A stretch of DNA of 44,526 nt, from positions 1 through 44,526 of the forward strand of contig JBBQNJ010000037.1 in NCBI GenBank assembly GCA_038329845.1. Direction: 5' to 3'. The notes beneath the pieces were generated by a model that made no database searches, was not told where the DNA came from, and saw only the letters and a list, made by a program, of their open reading frames with translations. Of this stretch, positions 26,837-35,162 are shown in pieces (the stretch's first letter is position 1; every line of letters starts with the position of its first letter). Origin of the DNA: JBBQNJ01 sp038329845 (GTDB taxonomy: Bacteria > Planctomycetota > Phycisphaerae > Tepidisphaerales > Tepidisphaeraceae). Both the position numbers and the translations under genes were made by a program.

Positions 26837-29284
26837 ATGGTTGAATCCGGTTCGGCGCGGTGGGTGGTCGAGGCGCTGGATCGGCATCGAATGAAACGCT
26901 GGACCCGAACTTGGATTCGCTACCTCTTTGCCGCGCTCGGCATCTTCATGGCCGAGGCCGTGCGCGCCGGGCTTGCGCGCGCCGGACTTGAGATTTCCCC
27001 GTTCATCACCTATTACCCCGCCGTCGTCGTGGTGGCGCTGTTCGCGGGCAACGGCCCGGCGTTGATGACCGTGGTGGCGGCGGTCCTTCTTGCCAACCGC
27101 GTGATGCCGCCAGTCGGACGGTTTCACATCCCCGCCCCGGCCGACGCCGCGGCGCTGACGATCTTCGGGTTGCTATCGCTGTTGCTGATCGGCCTGGCCG
27201 AGCGGGCCAGGCGAACCCAGCGCCGCGAGCGCGAGCAGCGATCGACCTTCGAGCGCACCGACGCGGAGCTGCGCCAGACCCGCCGCCAATTCCTCATTGC
27301 CCAGGAACTGTCGCTCGACCCGTTCACCATCCTGCGGGCGGTGCGGGATGACGACGGACGGATCATCGACTTTTCCTGGGAATATGCCAATCCGGCGGCA
27401 TTAAAGGTGCTGGGCCGGGCCGACTTGATCGGTAAGTCGCTGCTGGAGACGTTCCCGCACCAGCGCCAATCACCCGATCTGTTCCCGCGCTATCGGCGGA
27501 TCGCCGAGCGCGGCGATGGGGACACCGTCGAGGTGCATTACGATCACGACGGCATTAGCGGGTGGTATCGCAACATGTGCGTGAAACTGGACGACGGCGT
27601 GGCCGTGGCGTTCAGCGACATCACGGCGCGGCGCCACGAGCAGTTCGCCCATCGCATGCTCGCGGAGGTCGGGGCGGTGCTGGCCGCGTCGCTGGAGTCC
27701 CAGCAGACGCTCTCGAACTTGGCCGACACCCTCGCCAGCGGCGCATTGGCCGACCTGGTGGTCCTGGACATGATCGGCGGTGACGGCGTGCTGCGCAAAG
27801 CCGCGGTGGGCCATGCCGATCGCTCGCGCCTGCCGATGGTTCGGACCCTGATGGATTTCATTCCCGGGGAGCATCGGGCGGCGGCGGCGACGCGGGTGGC
27901 GGTCACCCGAAAGCCACTGCTCCTGAGCAAAATCACCGACGAGACCTGGCTGAAATTCGACTATTCGAGCGGTGCCGCCGAGGTGCTGAACCGGCTGAAA
28001 CTGCGATCCGGGGTGATTATGCCGCTGATCGCCCGGGATCGGGTACTGGGGACGATCGCCTTTTTCTGCGATGACCGAGACGAATACCCCGCGCCGGACG
28101 TGATTCTTTGCCGGCAGATCGCCGACCGCTCGGCCTTGGCCATCGACAATTCCCTGCTGTACGAACAGGCCTGCGCCGCCAACCAGGCCAAGGATCAATT
28201 CCTGGCCGTATTGAGCCATGAACTGCGAACTCCGCTGACGCCGATTCTCGCCGCGGCGCAGTTGCTCACCGGCGAATCGGCGCTGTCCGGCGATGGCCGC
28301 GAGGCGGTGGCGCTCATTCGGCGCAACGCCGAACTGGAAGCGCGGCTGATCGACGACTTGCTCGATGTGACGCGCATTACCCGGGGCAAGCTCGAGCTTC
28401 ATCTCCAGACAGTCGATGCCCACGATCTGATCGACCAGGCGATCGAGATGGTCCGTCCGGACCTCACCGCCCGGTCGATCCAACTCGAAATGGACCTCGG
28501 CGGCGAACATCGGGTCATCGAGGCCGACCCGGCGCGGTTTCAGCAGGTGATGTGGAACCTGATGAAGAATGCCGTGAAATTCACCCCCAGCGACGGGTTG
28601 ATCCGAGTGCGAAGTTGGAACGAGCCGGGTGAATCATCGCTGCATATTGAGGTGTCGGACAACGGCGTCGGGATTGACGCATCGTTCCTGCCGAGAATCT
28701 TCAATGCCTTCGAGCAAGGAGAGCGGAAGGTCAACCGTCAGTTCGGCGGGCTGGGATTGGGTCTGGCGATCACCAAGTCGCTGATCGAGGCCCACCAGGG
28801 AACGATCCGAGCCCGCAGCACCGGACCCGGGCGCGGCGCGGCGTTCATCATCACTTGGCCCACCGTCGCCACGACCCCGGGGAACTCGCCGATCGCCAGC
28901 GCGCCCCGGCCCGCGCCCGCCCGACCGCTGGAGATTCTGCTGGTCGAGGATCACGCCGACACGGCTCGGCTCACGGCCCGCCTGCTGGAAGTCGATGGGC
29001 ATCGAGTTCGCATCGCCGCGAGCGTCGCCGCCGCCATGGACGAGGCGATGGCCCGCCCCTTCGACCTGCTGATCAGCGACCTTGGCCTTCCCGACGGAAC
29101 CGGGATTGACCTGATGCGCCGTCTTTCAGCGCTGCGTCCGGTTCGGGGAATCGCGCTGAGCGGGTTCGGAATGGATGAAGATATCGAACGCAGCCGCGAA
29201 AGCGGGTTCGCCATGCACCTGACCAAGCCGGTCGATATGGATACGATCCGCGCCGCAATCGCGCAAGTCGCGGGGCAAGGCTGA
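26837..29284 (+). CDS. Hybrid sensor histidine kinase (DUF4118-like, PAS, GAF, kinase, receiver)
   Basis: An 815-residue membrane kinase. The N-terminal membrane part (about 20-125, FITYYPAVVVVALFAGNGPA and a helix FGLLSLLLIGLAERARR) resembles the DUF4118/KdpD sensor module. Then come a PAS domain (about 150-265), a GAF domain (about 275-440), HisKA with FLAVLSHELRTPLTP (His near 460), HATPase with NLMKNAVKFTP, DNGVGID and FGGLGLGLAIT, and a C-terminal receiver with phospho-Asp in LLISDLGLPDG (near 746). The output partner is not in the window. Start codon uncertain: GTG 26801, ATG 26837 or ATG 26891; the choice does not change the domains. Confidence 0.9.
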   Translation: MVESGSARWVVEALDRHRMKRWTRTWIRYLFAALGIFMAEAVRAGLARAGLEISPFITYYPAVVVVALFAGNGPALMTVVAAVLLANRVMPPVGRFHIPAPADAAALTIFGLLSLLLIGLAERARRTQRREREQRSTFERTDAELRQTRRQFLIAQELSLDPFTILRAVRDDDGRIIDFSWEYANPAALKVLGRADLIGKSLLETFPHQRQSPDLFPRYRRIAERGDGDTVEVHYDHDGISGWYRNMCVKLDDGVAVAFSDITARRHEQFAHRMLAEVGAVLAASLESQQTLSNLADTLASGALADLVVLDMIGGDGVLRKAAVGHADRSRLPMVRTLMDFIPGEHRAAAATRVAVTRKPLLLSKITDETWLKFDYSSGAAEVLNRLKLRSGVIMPLIARDRVLGTIAFFCDDRDEYPAPDVILCRQIADRSALAIDNSLLYEQACAANQAKDQFLAVLSHELRTPLTPILAAAQLLTGESALSGDGREAVALIRRNAELEARLIDDLLDVTRITRGKLELHLQTVDAHDLIDQAIEMVRPDLTARSIQLEMDLGGEHRVIEADPARFQQVMWNLMKNAVKFTPSDGLIRVRSWNEPGESSLHIEVSDNGVGIDASFLPRIFNAFEQGERKVNRQFGGLGLGLAITKSLIEAHQGTIRARSTGPGRGAAFIITWPTVATTPGNSPIASAPRPAPARPLEILLVEDHADTARLTARLLEVDGHRVRIAASVAAAMDEAMARPFDLLISDLGLPDGTGIDLMRRLSALRPVRGIALSGFGMDEDIERSRESGFAMHLTKPVDMDTIRAAIAQVAGQG

Positions 29285-29356
29285 CAAAGTACCTAATGAG
29301 GCGAACGGCGCAGCGGAATTTTTACCGCGAAGGCTCGCAGAACACGAAGTTGAATT

Positions 29357-29400
29357 GGGGATGTCGGGAGGGGTTCATCCCCGGGGAGTCTCGGTTTTTT
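29357..29400 (+). terminator. Possible terminator of the hybrid kinase gene
   Basis: A 7-bp stem (GGGGATG at 29357, CATCCCC at 29376) and an adjacent CCCCGGGG are followed by TCGGTTTTTT (T-run 29395-29400). The T-run is about 12 bases beyond the stem, so this is a weak candidate. It lies about 75 bases after the kinase stop, in the gap to convergent argC. Confidence 0.35.
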
Positions 29401-30380
29401 CACGGCCACAGGGGCATGGCGGCCACTCCGGCTTCAGCGGGCTGGCCGGTGATCAGATTGGCATTCTGCACCGCCTGACCCGCGGCGCCTTTGCCGAGAT
29501 TGTCCACCGCGCCCATGGCGATCACCAGGTTGCGCGATGGGTCGGCGGCGTAGGAGACGAACGCCAGATTCGATCCGCACGCCCACTTGGTGTGCGGCGG
29601 CGCCGCCGTCACGCGGACGGACGGACGATCGGCGTAGAACTTGCGTGCCGCTTCCAGGCACTGCTCGGTCGTGGCGGTTCCCCGGCAGTAGATCGTGGCG
29701 AGAATCCCGCGGGTCATGGGACACAGATGCGGCGTGAAAACCATCCCTTCGGACGACCCGCCGGACAATACTTCGATCGTGCGGGCGATTTCGGGCATGT
29801 GAACATGCTTGAGCAGCCCATACGGCGCCAGGTCCTCGTTAACTTCGGAGAATCCGAACTTCGAGTCTCCCCCGCCGCGCCCGGCACCGCTCACGCCGGT
29901 CTTAGCGTCGATGATGATCCCCCGGGACTCGATCAGCCCCGCATCCAGCAACGGCGCCAGGGCCGACAACGTCGCCGCGGGATAGCAACCGGGATTGGCG
30001 ATCCGCGTCTGCCCGACGATGCGATCCGGCCAGACGTCGGCCAGTCCGTACGTCCACCCCTCGGCGTAGCGGTGATCGCCGCCGATGTCCACGATCTTGA
30101 TCCGCAGAGAAACCTTCGCCAACGCCGCCTTGGATTCCCCGGTCGGCAACGAAGCGAACAGCACGTCGAGATCTTCGGGTAACGCGCCCGGATCCCACTT
30201 GGCGATCGTCAGATCGGCCAGTTCCGCCGAAATCCCGGGAAACCGCGATCCCAGCTTAGCGCCGGCGCTGGATTCACCGGCGGCATAGGTCAAGCGAAAG
30301 GTCGGATGCGATGCGCAGATCCGCAGCGCCTCGCCGCCGCCGTATCCGCTGATCCCGACAATGCCCACGCGAAGGGTCAT
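29400..30380 (-). CDS. argC: N-acetyl-gamma-glutamyl-phosphate reductase
   Basis: The third step of arginine synthesis: NADPH reduction of N-acetylglutamyl phosphate to the semialdehyde. The protein has 326 residues. The N-terminal nucleotide fold begins VGIVGISGYGGGEALRI. The catalytic Cys is in ANPGCYPAATL, and HVHMPEI and VFTPHLCPMTRGI follow as in the short (type 2-like) ArgC group. The ATG at 30380 starts MTLRVGIVG directly. No other arg gene is near. Upstream, its leader begins with a perfect 8-bp hairpin and then the 61-bp repeat array. Confidence 0.95.
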   Translation of the reverse strand: MTLRVGIVGISGYGGGEALRICASHPTFRLTYAAGESSAGAKLGSRFPGISAELADLTIAKWDPGALPEDLDVLFASLPTGESKAALAKVSLRIKIVDIGGDHRYAEGWTYGLADVWPDRIVGQTRIANPGCYPAATLSALAPLLDAGLIESRGIIIDAKTGVSGAGRGGGDSKFGFSEVNEDLAPYGLLKHVHMPEIARTIEVLSGGSSEGMVFTPHLCPMTRGILATIYCRGTATTEQCLEAARKFYADRPSVRVTAAPPHTKWACGSNLAFVSYAADPSRNLVIAMGAVDNLGKGAAGQAVQNANLITGQPAEAGVAAMPLWP

Positions 30381-30410
30381 AGAACAAGCCCGCTAAAAGC
30401 CAATGGAAAT

Positions 30411-30431
30411 GCGCCCGGAGAAGCCGGGCGC
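30411..30431 (-). other. Perfect hairpin in the argC leader
   Basis: GCGCCCGG (30411-30418) and CCGGGCGC (30424-30431) with a five-base loop. On the argC strand it lies 31 bases before the start codon and after a run of eight T. As the T-run comes before the stem on this strand it is not an intrinsic terminator for incoming transcripts, but the hairpin could affect argC translation or mRNA stability. Confidence 0.5.
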
Positions 30432-30442
30432 GAAAAAAAACC

Positions 30443-30840
30443 GTCGATCACATCATCGTCTGCGCCGACGCGGACGCCGTACCGATCACTGCGGGCAACG
30501 CAGCGCACCGGAAGAGCGTTCCGATCGAAAGGCCGGTGATCACTACCCGCCGCCGCGCGCCGGACCGCGCCGAAAAAAAACATTCTGATCGTAGCGCCGG
30601 CGATCACCAATCGCCGCAGGTGCCGGACCGCGACAAGACAACGTTCTGATCGAAGCGCTGGCGATCACCGATCGCCACGGGCACGAGACCGCGCCGGAAG
30701 AACGATCTGATCGAAGCGATGGCGCTCACCGATCGCCGCGGGCACCGGACCGCGCCGAGAAAACGATCTGATCGAAGCGATGGCGCTCACCGATCGCCGC
30801 GGGCGCCGCAGCGCGCTTTCGCCGGTCTTTCCGAACGGCG
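30443..30840. repeat. 61-bp degenerate tandem repeat array between rplS and argC
   Basis: About six to seven units of about 61 bases. Each begins GMTCACCGATCGCCGCGGGC or a decayed form, followed by CCGGACCGCGCCG, an A-rich patch, CGATCTGATCGAAGCG and TGGC. The two units nearest rplS (about 30720-30840) are nearly identical, and similarity falls steadily toward argC. This suggests growth by duplication from the rplS side. No ORF in it looks real. It accounts for nearly all of the 470-base gap. Confidence 0.88.
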
Positions 30841-30849
30841 GATCGCCGT

Positions 30850-31278
30850 TCAGGTAGCGCTGGCGGCCAATTCGCGTGGGGCGCTGGGGCTGGACGACGC
30901 CCCGGCCGATGCGCCGGTTTCGTCCTTCTTCACACGGCGTTTTTCTGTCAGGCGGACGGCCTTGCCGACGCGTTCGCGCAGGTAGTAGAGCTTGGCTCGG
31001 CGGGTTTCGCCGCTGCGTTTGACGGTGATGCTCGCAATGAACGGCGAGTGCAGGGCGAAAATGCGTTCGACGCCTTCGTTATTGACGATGCGTCGGACGG
31101 TGAACGTCGAGTTCATCCCCGACCCTTTCCGCATGATCACCGTCCCGCTGAAGACCTGCACCCGTTCCTTTTCCCCTTCCACGATCCGGGTCGCCACGTC
31201 CACCGTATCGCCGACGCGAAACGGCGACACCTCTTTCAGGTATGCCTGTTCAACTTCCTGGATGATCCCTTGCGACAT
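30850..31278 (-). CDS. rplS: Large ribosomal subunit protein bL19
   Basis: A protein of the 50S subunit at the 30S interface. The 142-residue chain carries FRVGDTVDVATRIVEGEKERVQVF, GTVIMRKGSGMNSTFTVRRI and the LYYLRERVGKAVRL ending typical of L19 (segments here abbreviated). The last ~25 residues (Ala/Ser-rich) are a lineage extension. It lies 200 bases after trmD on the same strand, as the last gene of the rpsP-trmD-rplS group. The 61-bp repeat array begins right after its stop. Confidence 0.97.
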   Translation of the reverse strand: MSQGIIQEVEQAYLKEVSPFRVGDTVDVATRIVEGEKERVQVFSGTVIMRKGSGMNSTFTVRRIVNNEGVERIFALHSPFIASITVKRSGETRRAKLYYLRERVGKAVRLTEKRRVKKDETGASAGASSSPSAPRELAASAT

Positions 31279-31478
31279 AATGAACTCCGATCGTTCCTCA
31301 ATGGGCCGAAAAACGGTTGTAGGTTGGCCGGTGAATTCTGTGGATCGAGGCGCTCACTCAAGGGCCTCGAATCGCCTTCTCCGCGTCCGCCGGCCCAACG
31401 CCGCGTCTCGGACGACCATGACGGATCAGCGACTATCTCGATCTCGATGCTCGACTCATCTATCGTGCCCGCACACGT

Positions 31479-32240
31479 TTATCGTGGCGGTTCGGGTTTT
31501 TGCCGCGCCCGCCAAAGGTCCGGCCGGCGCGACTCGGTTCTCATCGCTCGCTGCTCATCTCGCCATCGCGCGATCCGCGCGTGGTTGCCGCTGAGCAACA
31601 CTTGCGGCACCCCCATCCCGCGATACTCCCGCGGACGGGTGTACTGCGGATACTCCAACAGTCCATCGGCGAAGCTCTCATCGTCGGCGCCGGTTTCGGC
31701 GCCCAGCGCGCCCGGCAGTTTCCGGACGACCGCATCCACCACGATCATCGCCGCCAGTTCGCCTCCGCTGAGCACGAAATCCCCGATGCTCAGCTCCAGA
31801 GGCGACAAGCCTTCAATAATACGCTCGTCAAACCCTTCATAATGCCCGGCGATCAACAGCAGCCGCGGCTTTTCCGACAATTCCTCGACCAACCGCTGAT
31901 CCAGCACCCGCCCGGCGGGAGTCAACACGATCCGCGTAGCGGCACGGGCATCGCGAGTTTCGACGGCCTCGACGGCATCAAACACCACCGGGCACATCAT
32001 CACCATCCCCGGCCCGCCGCCGAATGGGCGGTCGTCCACCGACTGATGGGCATCGGTGGCAAAGTCGCGCAGGTTAGTCAGATGATACTCGACTAACCCC
32101 TTTTCCGCAGCCCGCTTAGGGATACTCGTGCCCAGCACCCCGGCGAACATCTCGGGAAACAGCGTCAGAATGTCAATTCGCAGCCGGTCGCGCTGCGGGG
32201 TCTGGTCGCGCCGCGGGGTCTGGTCTATCGCCTCGGGCAC
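31479..32240 (-). CDS. trmD: tRNA (guanine-37-N1)-methyltransferase
   Basis: Methylates G37 of tRNAs next to the anticodon to prevent frameshifting. The protein has 253 residues, of the SPOUT class with a trefoil knot. RIDILTLFPEMFAGVL opens the fold, DDRPFGGGPGMVMMCPV follows, then LIAGHYEGFDERI and LSIGDFVLSGGELAAM for the SAM-binding knot, and YPQYTRPREYRGMGVPQVLLSGNH (shown in parts). Translation starts at a GTG at 32240 with GAGGCG ahead. The N-terminus has an extra 20 residues containing a six-residue tandem repeat (QTPRRD, QTPQRD). Confidence 0.96.
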   Translation of the reverse strand: MPEAIDQTPRRDQTPQRDRLRIDILTLFPEMFAGVLGTSIPKRAAEKGLVEYHLTNLRDFATDAHQSVDDRPFGGGPGMVMMCPVVFDAVEAVETRDARAATRIVLTPAGRVLDQRLVEELSEKPRLLLIAGHYEGFDERIIEGLSPLELSIGDFVLSGGELAAMIVVDAVVRKLPGALGAETGADDESFADGLLEYPQYTRPREYRGMGVPQVLLSGNHARIARWRDEQRAMRTESRRPDLWRARQKPEPPR

Positions 32241-32310
32241 CGCAACGCCTCGCGTCGAAACAACAGCCCACGTTAATCAACGTGGGCATGATCGGGTCCG
32301 CCAAGGTCGA

Positions 32311-32646
32311 TTACGCGCCCGTCGGGGCGGTTGCGGCCTTTTTCGCCGCCTCGGGCACCACCTTCGGCTTGCCCGGACGCGGGAGCTTCAACTGCTTATG
32401 CTCAAGGCCGGCCTTCTTCAACAGCGACGAAACCGTCTCCGACGGCACGGCACCGGTATCCAGCCAGTACTTGCAGCGATCGAGCTTGGCCACGAACTGC
32501 TTGGCCTGATCCTTGTTTCGCGGATCGTAATAGCCCAGTTCCTCGATCACCCGACCGTCGCGGGCGGTCCGCGAATCAATGGCGTTTAGCCGGAAGAACG
32601 AATAGTTGCTCCGACCCAACCGTTTTAATCTCAACTTCACTGCCAT
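32311..32646 (-). CDS. rpsP: Small ribosomal subunit protein bS16
   Basis: A 30S assembly protein. The 111-residue chain starts MAVKLRLKRLGRSNYSFFRL, a close match to the S16 N-terminus, then has RDGRVIEELGYYDPRNK and DRCKYWLDTGAVPSETVSSL. An Ala/Lys-rich tail ends the chain. The ATG at 32646 is supported by GAGGACG upstream; the frame remains open another 69 codons but without family likeness. First gene of the cluster: trmD follows after 70 bases, with rimM, which usually lies between, absent. Confidence 0.96.
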   Translation of the reverse strand: MAVKLRLKRLGRSNYSFFRLNAIDSRTARDGRVIEELGYYDPRNKDQAKQFVAKLDRCKYWLDTGAVPSETVSSLLKKAGLEHKQLKLPRPGKPKVVPEAAKKAATAPTGA

Positions 32647-32798
32647 GAACGTTCGTCCTCGCGCTGTTCGTAAGGGACCTAAATTGTTGCGAACCAAGAA
32701 GTATAGCAAACCCCCCGCCGGAAACAAGCGGCGTCTGTCATGGCCGAGCCGTGAGCGTGCCCGAATCTTGTCGGATCGCTCAAAAGGGTCAGCAAACG

Positions 32799-32922
32799 AA
32801 AAAAGGGGACGCGCTTCTTTTTCGGAACGATGGTTAATAATTTCATAACTCATTCAAGAAAATGTCAATCATAATAGTGTAACTTTATTATCCTGTGCAA
32901 AAAGAAGCGCGTCCCCTTTATT
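32799..32922. mobile_element. MITE/REP-like element, copy A
   Basis: A 124-base AT-rich insert in GC-rich DNA. The ends are near-perfect inverted repeats: AAAAAAGGGGACGCGCTTCT at the left and AGAAGCGCGTCCCCTTTATT at the right. The interior contains ATAATTTCATAAC and AATAGTGTAACTTTATTAT. A second member of the same family is at 40714. No coding capacity. It lies between rpsP and the GH39 gene. Confidence 0.88.
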
Positions 32923-32976
32923 CGAGCGTGCCTCGACCCCTTGCCAGAAAGCCGCGGATGTCTACCCTTGCGGCCC

Positions 32977-34470
32977 ATGTCCTATGCCATGACGTTCTCT
33001 CCCGATTATGCCGCGAAATCGACCCAACCCCTGCGCCACTCGTGGGAAGGGGTGGTCAATGTCGATCAGTTCCGCTGGTTCGTCCGTGGCGACATGCAGG
33101 ATCAACTGCGCCTTGCCCACCGCGAGCTGCATGCCCGCCACGTTCGGGCGGTCGGGATTTTCGACGATGAGCTTCGGGTCCTGGGGTCGGATCCCGCGGC
33201 CTTTCGCAAACCCAAGCGCGACCCACGCCCCAACTTCCAGTTGACCGATTACGTCATCGACACCCTGCTGGATCTGGGCATCCGCCCCATGTTCACCACC
33301 TGTTTCACCCCCGGCGTAATGGCCTCTGGGACGCAAACCGTCTTCGCCACCAAGGGCCGTGTCAACCTGCCAAAGGACATGGGCGAATGGTCCAACCTGG
33401 TGACCACGGCGGTGAGGCACGTCACCGAGCGCTATGGCCGTGATGAGGTGCGGCAATGGTACTTCGAGGTGTGGAACGAACCGAATCTTTCCGGGTTCTT
33501 CGCCGGAGATCAACAGGACTTTTTCAATCTCTGGAAGGCGACCACGGCGGCGATCAAGGCCGTGGACAGCGCGTATCGCGTGGGCGGCCCCTCGACGGCG
33601 CGGGCCGAGTGGATCGCCGACTTGATCGACTTCGGCCGCAAGAACGACTGCGTTCCGGATTACCTGATCGCCCACATTTACAACAACGACAGCGAGAGTA
33701 AACCGCTCAGCCCATTCGACGGTCCGCAATCAGACAAGACCAGCAAATCGCCGCATTTCGCCTCGGGAGTGGTGCGAGGAACGCGCCGTCTGCTGGACGA
33801 GATCGGGTTCAAAGGGGAGCTGCATTTCAACGAGTGGGGACGAAGCTGGTTCCCCTGCGATCCGATGCGGGAAACCGAGGCCGAGGCGGCGTTCGTGGTC
33901 AAGACCATGGCCGAGGTCTCGAACCTGGCCGACCGCTTCGCCTATTGGAATTTATCCGACATCTACGACCAGGTGGGATACGGACATGAGGCGTTTCACG
34001 GCGGGTATGGCTTGCTGAACCTGCGCGGACTGCGTAAGGCCCCCTACCACGCCTTCGAGTTGCTTTCGATGCTCGGGACGCAGCGCGTGCCGGTGGCGGT
34101 CGAAGGCGGCAACGCATTGCTCACCGGCGCCATCGCCACGCCCGATGCGTCGGCGGTGATGATCTACCAGTATCGCCACGATCCCGAGCCTGGCTCGCAT
34201 ACTCGCCAGAAGGTCCGCCTGTGGCTTCCCGCCGGCGCGGATCGCACCCGCCTCTATCGCGTGGGACACGATGAGAACAATATCCTGCGCATCTGGGAAG
34301 CAATGGATCGTCCGGACTATCCGACCCGCCAGCAACTAAAGGAGCTGCACCGAGTGAACGGCTTGCAGTCGGCACCAGAGGGCGCGATCCACATCGAGGG
34401 CAAGGATGGCCAACTGATCGCCGAGTTTGACCTGCCGGACCCCGGCGTGGCGCTGGTGAGTTGGAAGTAG
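32977..34470 (+). CDS. GH39-like glycoside hydrolase (beta-xylosidase type)
   Basis: A 497-residue (beta/alpha)8 enzyme of clan GH-A. The acid/base Glu is in WYFEVWNEPNLSGFF (E168) and the likely nucleophile Glu is in LHFNEWGRSW (E286). The segments HSWEGVVNVDQF and IRPMFTTCFTPGVM are also like GH39 beta-xylosidases and alpha-L-iduronidases. A C-terminal beta-rich domain ends GVALVSWK. No signal peptide is evident, so it is probably cytoplasmic and acts on imported oligosaccharides. Start at 32977 (MSYAMTF) or 32989; a TTG at 32941 is less likely. The substrate cannot be fixed from sequence. Confidence 0.87.
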   Translation: MSYAMTFSPDYAAKSTQPLRHSWEGVVNVDQFRWFVRGDMQDQLRLAHRELHARHVRAVGIFDDELRVLGSDPAAFRKPKRDPRPNFQLTDYVIDTLLDLGIRPMFTTCFTPGVMASGTQTVFATKGRVNLPKDMGEWSNLVTTAVRHVTERYGRDEVRQWYFEVWNEPNLSGFFAGDQQDFFNLWKATTAAIKAVDSAYRVGGPSTARAEWIADLIDFGRKNDCVPDYLIAHIYNNDSESKPLSPFDGPQSDKTSKSPHFASGVVRGTRRLLDEIGFKGELHFNEWGRSWFPCDPMRETEAEAAFVVKTMAEVSNLADRFAYWNLSDIYDQVGYGHEAFHGGYGLLNLRGLRKAPYHAFELLSMLGTQRVPVAVEGGNALLTGAIATPDASAVMIYQYRHDPEPGSHTRQKVRLWLPAGADRTRLYRVGHDENNILRIWEAMDRPDYPTRQQLKELHRVNGLQSAPEGAIHIEGKDGQLIAEFDLPDPGVALVSWK

Positions 34471-34488
34471 TCGCCGTCGAGAGCGCCT

Positions 34489-35133
34489 CTACCGCGAGAC
34501 GGTCGGCCAGATCGCCACGGTGCAGAGTCGATGACCGATGCGATCGAGGATCGGCACGCTGCGCACTTGGCGAAAGCCGGCCAGCACTTCCTTTCGCGCC
34601 AGCACATCCTCGAACAATTCCAGGTCTTTGTTAAGGATTTCCGGCGATTCGTTGAAGACCACCACCAGCAGCGCCGCTTCGCGAATGCGCGGCTCGGCCT
34701 CGATCTTGCGAAGATCCTCGACGACTCGGCTTCGCCACTGCGGTCCGTACCCGCCGTGGGGGATGCCTCCTTCGCGGAATTGGTACGCGACCTTCACTTC
34801 GATCCAGAGCGCCCCCTCGACCGGACAGGCGTTGACCGGATCGAAAAGCGTCGGTGGCGCCCGGTCCAGACGAAGCGGCCGGCCGGGCGGGGCCAGGACC
34901 AGGTCGCAGCGCTGGCGATGGGTCAGGCGTTTTCCCGCAGAGGATGGATAATGCACTTCGCGCCAGACCCCGCAATATCGCTCCAGGCCCGCCGCCAGCA
35001 ACGCATGGATCTCCAGTTCCTCCTTGGCATCCAAGCCGTAAACCGCCTGTTCGAGGCGCAGCGCTGACTCGGCGTCAACGACGATGCGATGAAGCTGATC
35101 GGCGAGCGTGCTGAGGTCCCATTGCAGCGACAT
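34489..35133 (-). CDS. PD-(D/E)XK nuclease-like hypothetical protein
   Basis: A 214-residue soluble protein of no family I can name. It has the spacing of a PD-(D/E)XK core: a helix with KEELEIHALLAAGL (34-50) as the first acidic helix, RCDLVLAP with D77, then WIEVKVAYQ with E112-x-K114. After that come VVEDLRKIEAEP and the strand AALLVVVFNES. A DNA- or RNA-directed nuclease is therefore plausible. It starts 29 bases after the mutY stop on the same strand, so it is probably cotranscribed. The ribosome binding site is weak (AGGG). Confidence 0.55.
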   Translation of the reverse strand: MSLQWDLSTLADQLHRIVVDAESALRLEQAVYGLDAKEELEIHALLAAGLERYCGVWREVHYPSSAGKRLTHRQRCDLVLAPPGRPLRLDRAPPTLFDPVNACPVEGALWIEVKVAYQFREGGIPHGGYGPQWRSRVVEDLRKIEAEPRIREAALLVVVFNESPEILNKDLELFEDVLARKEVLAGFRQVRSVPILDRIGHRLCTVAIWPTVSR

Positions 35134-35162
35134 TGGCCCTGGCGCCGCAGCGTTCGGCGGCT

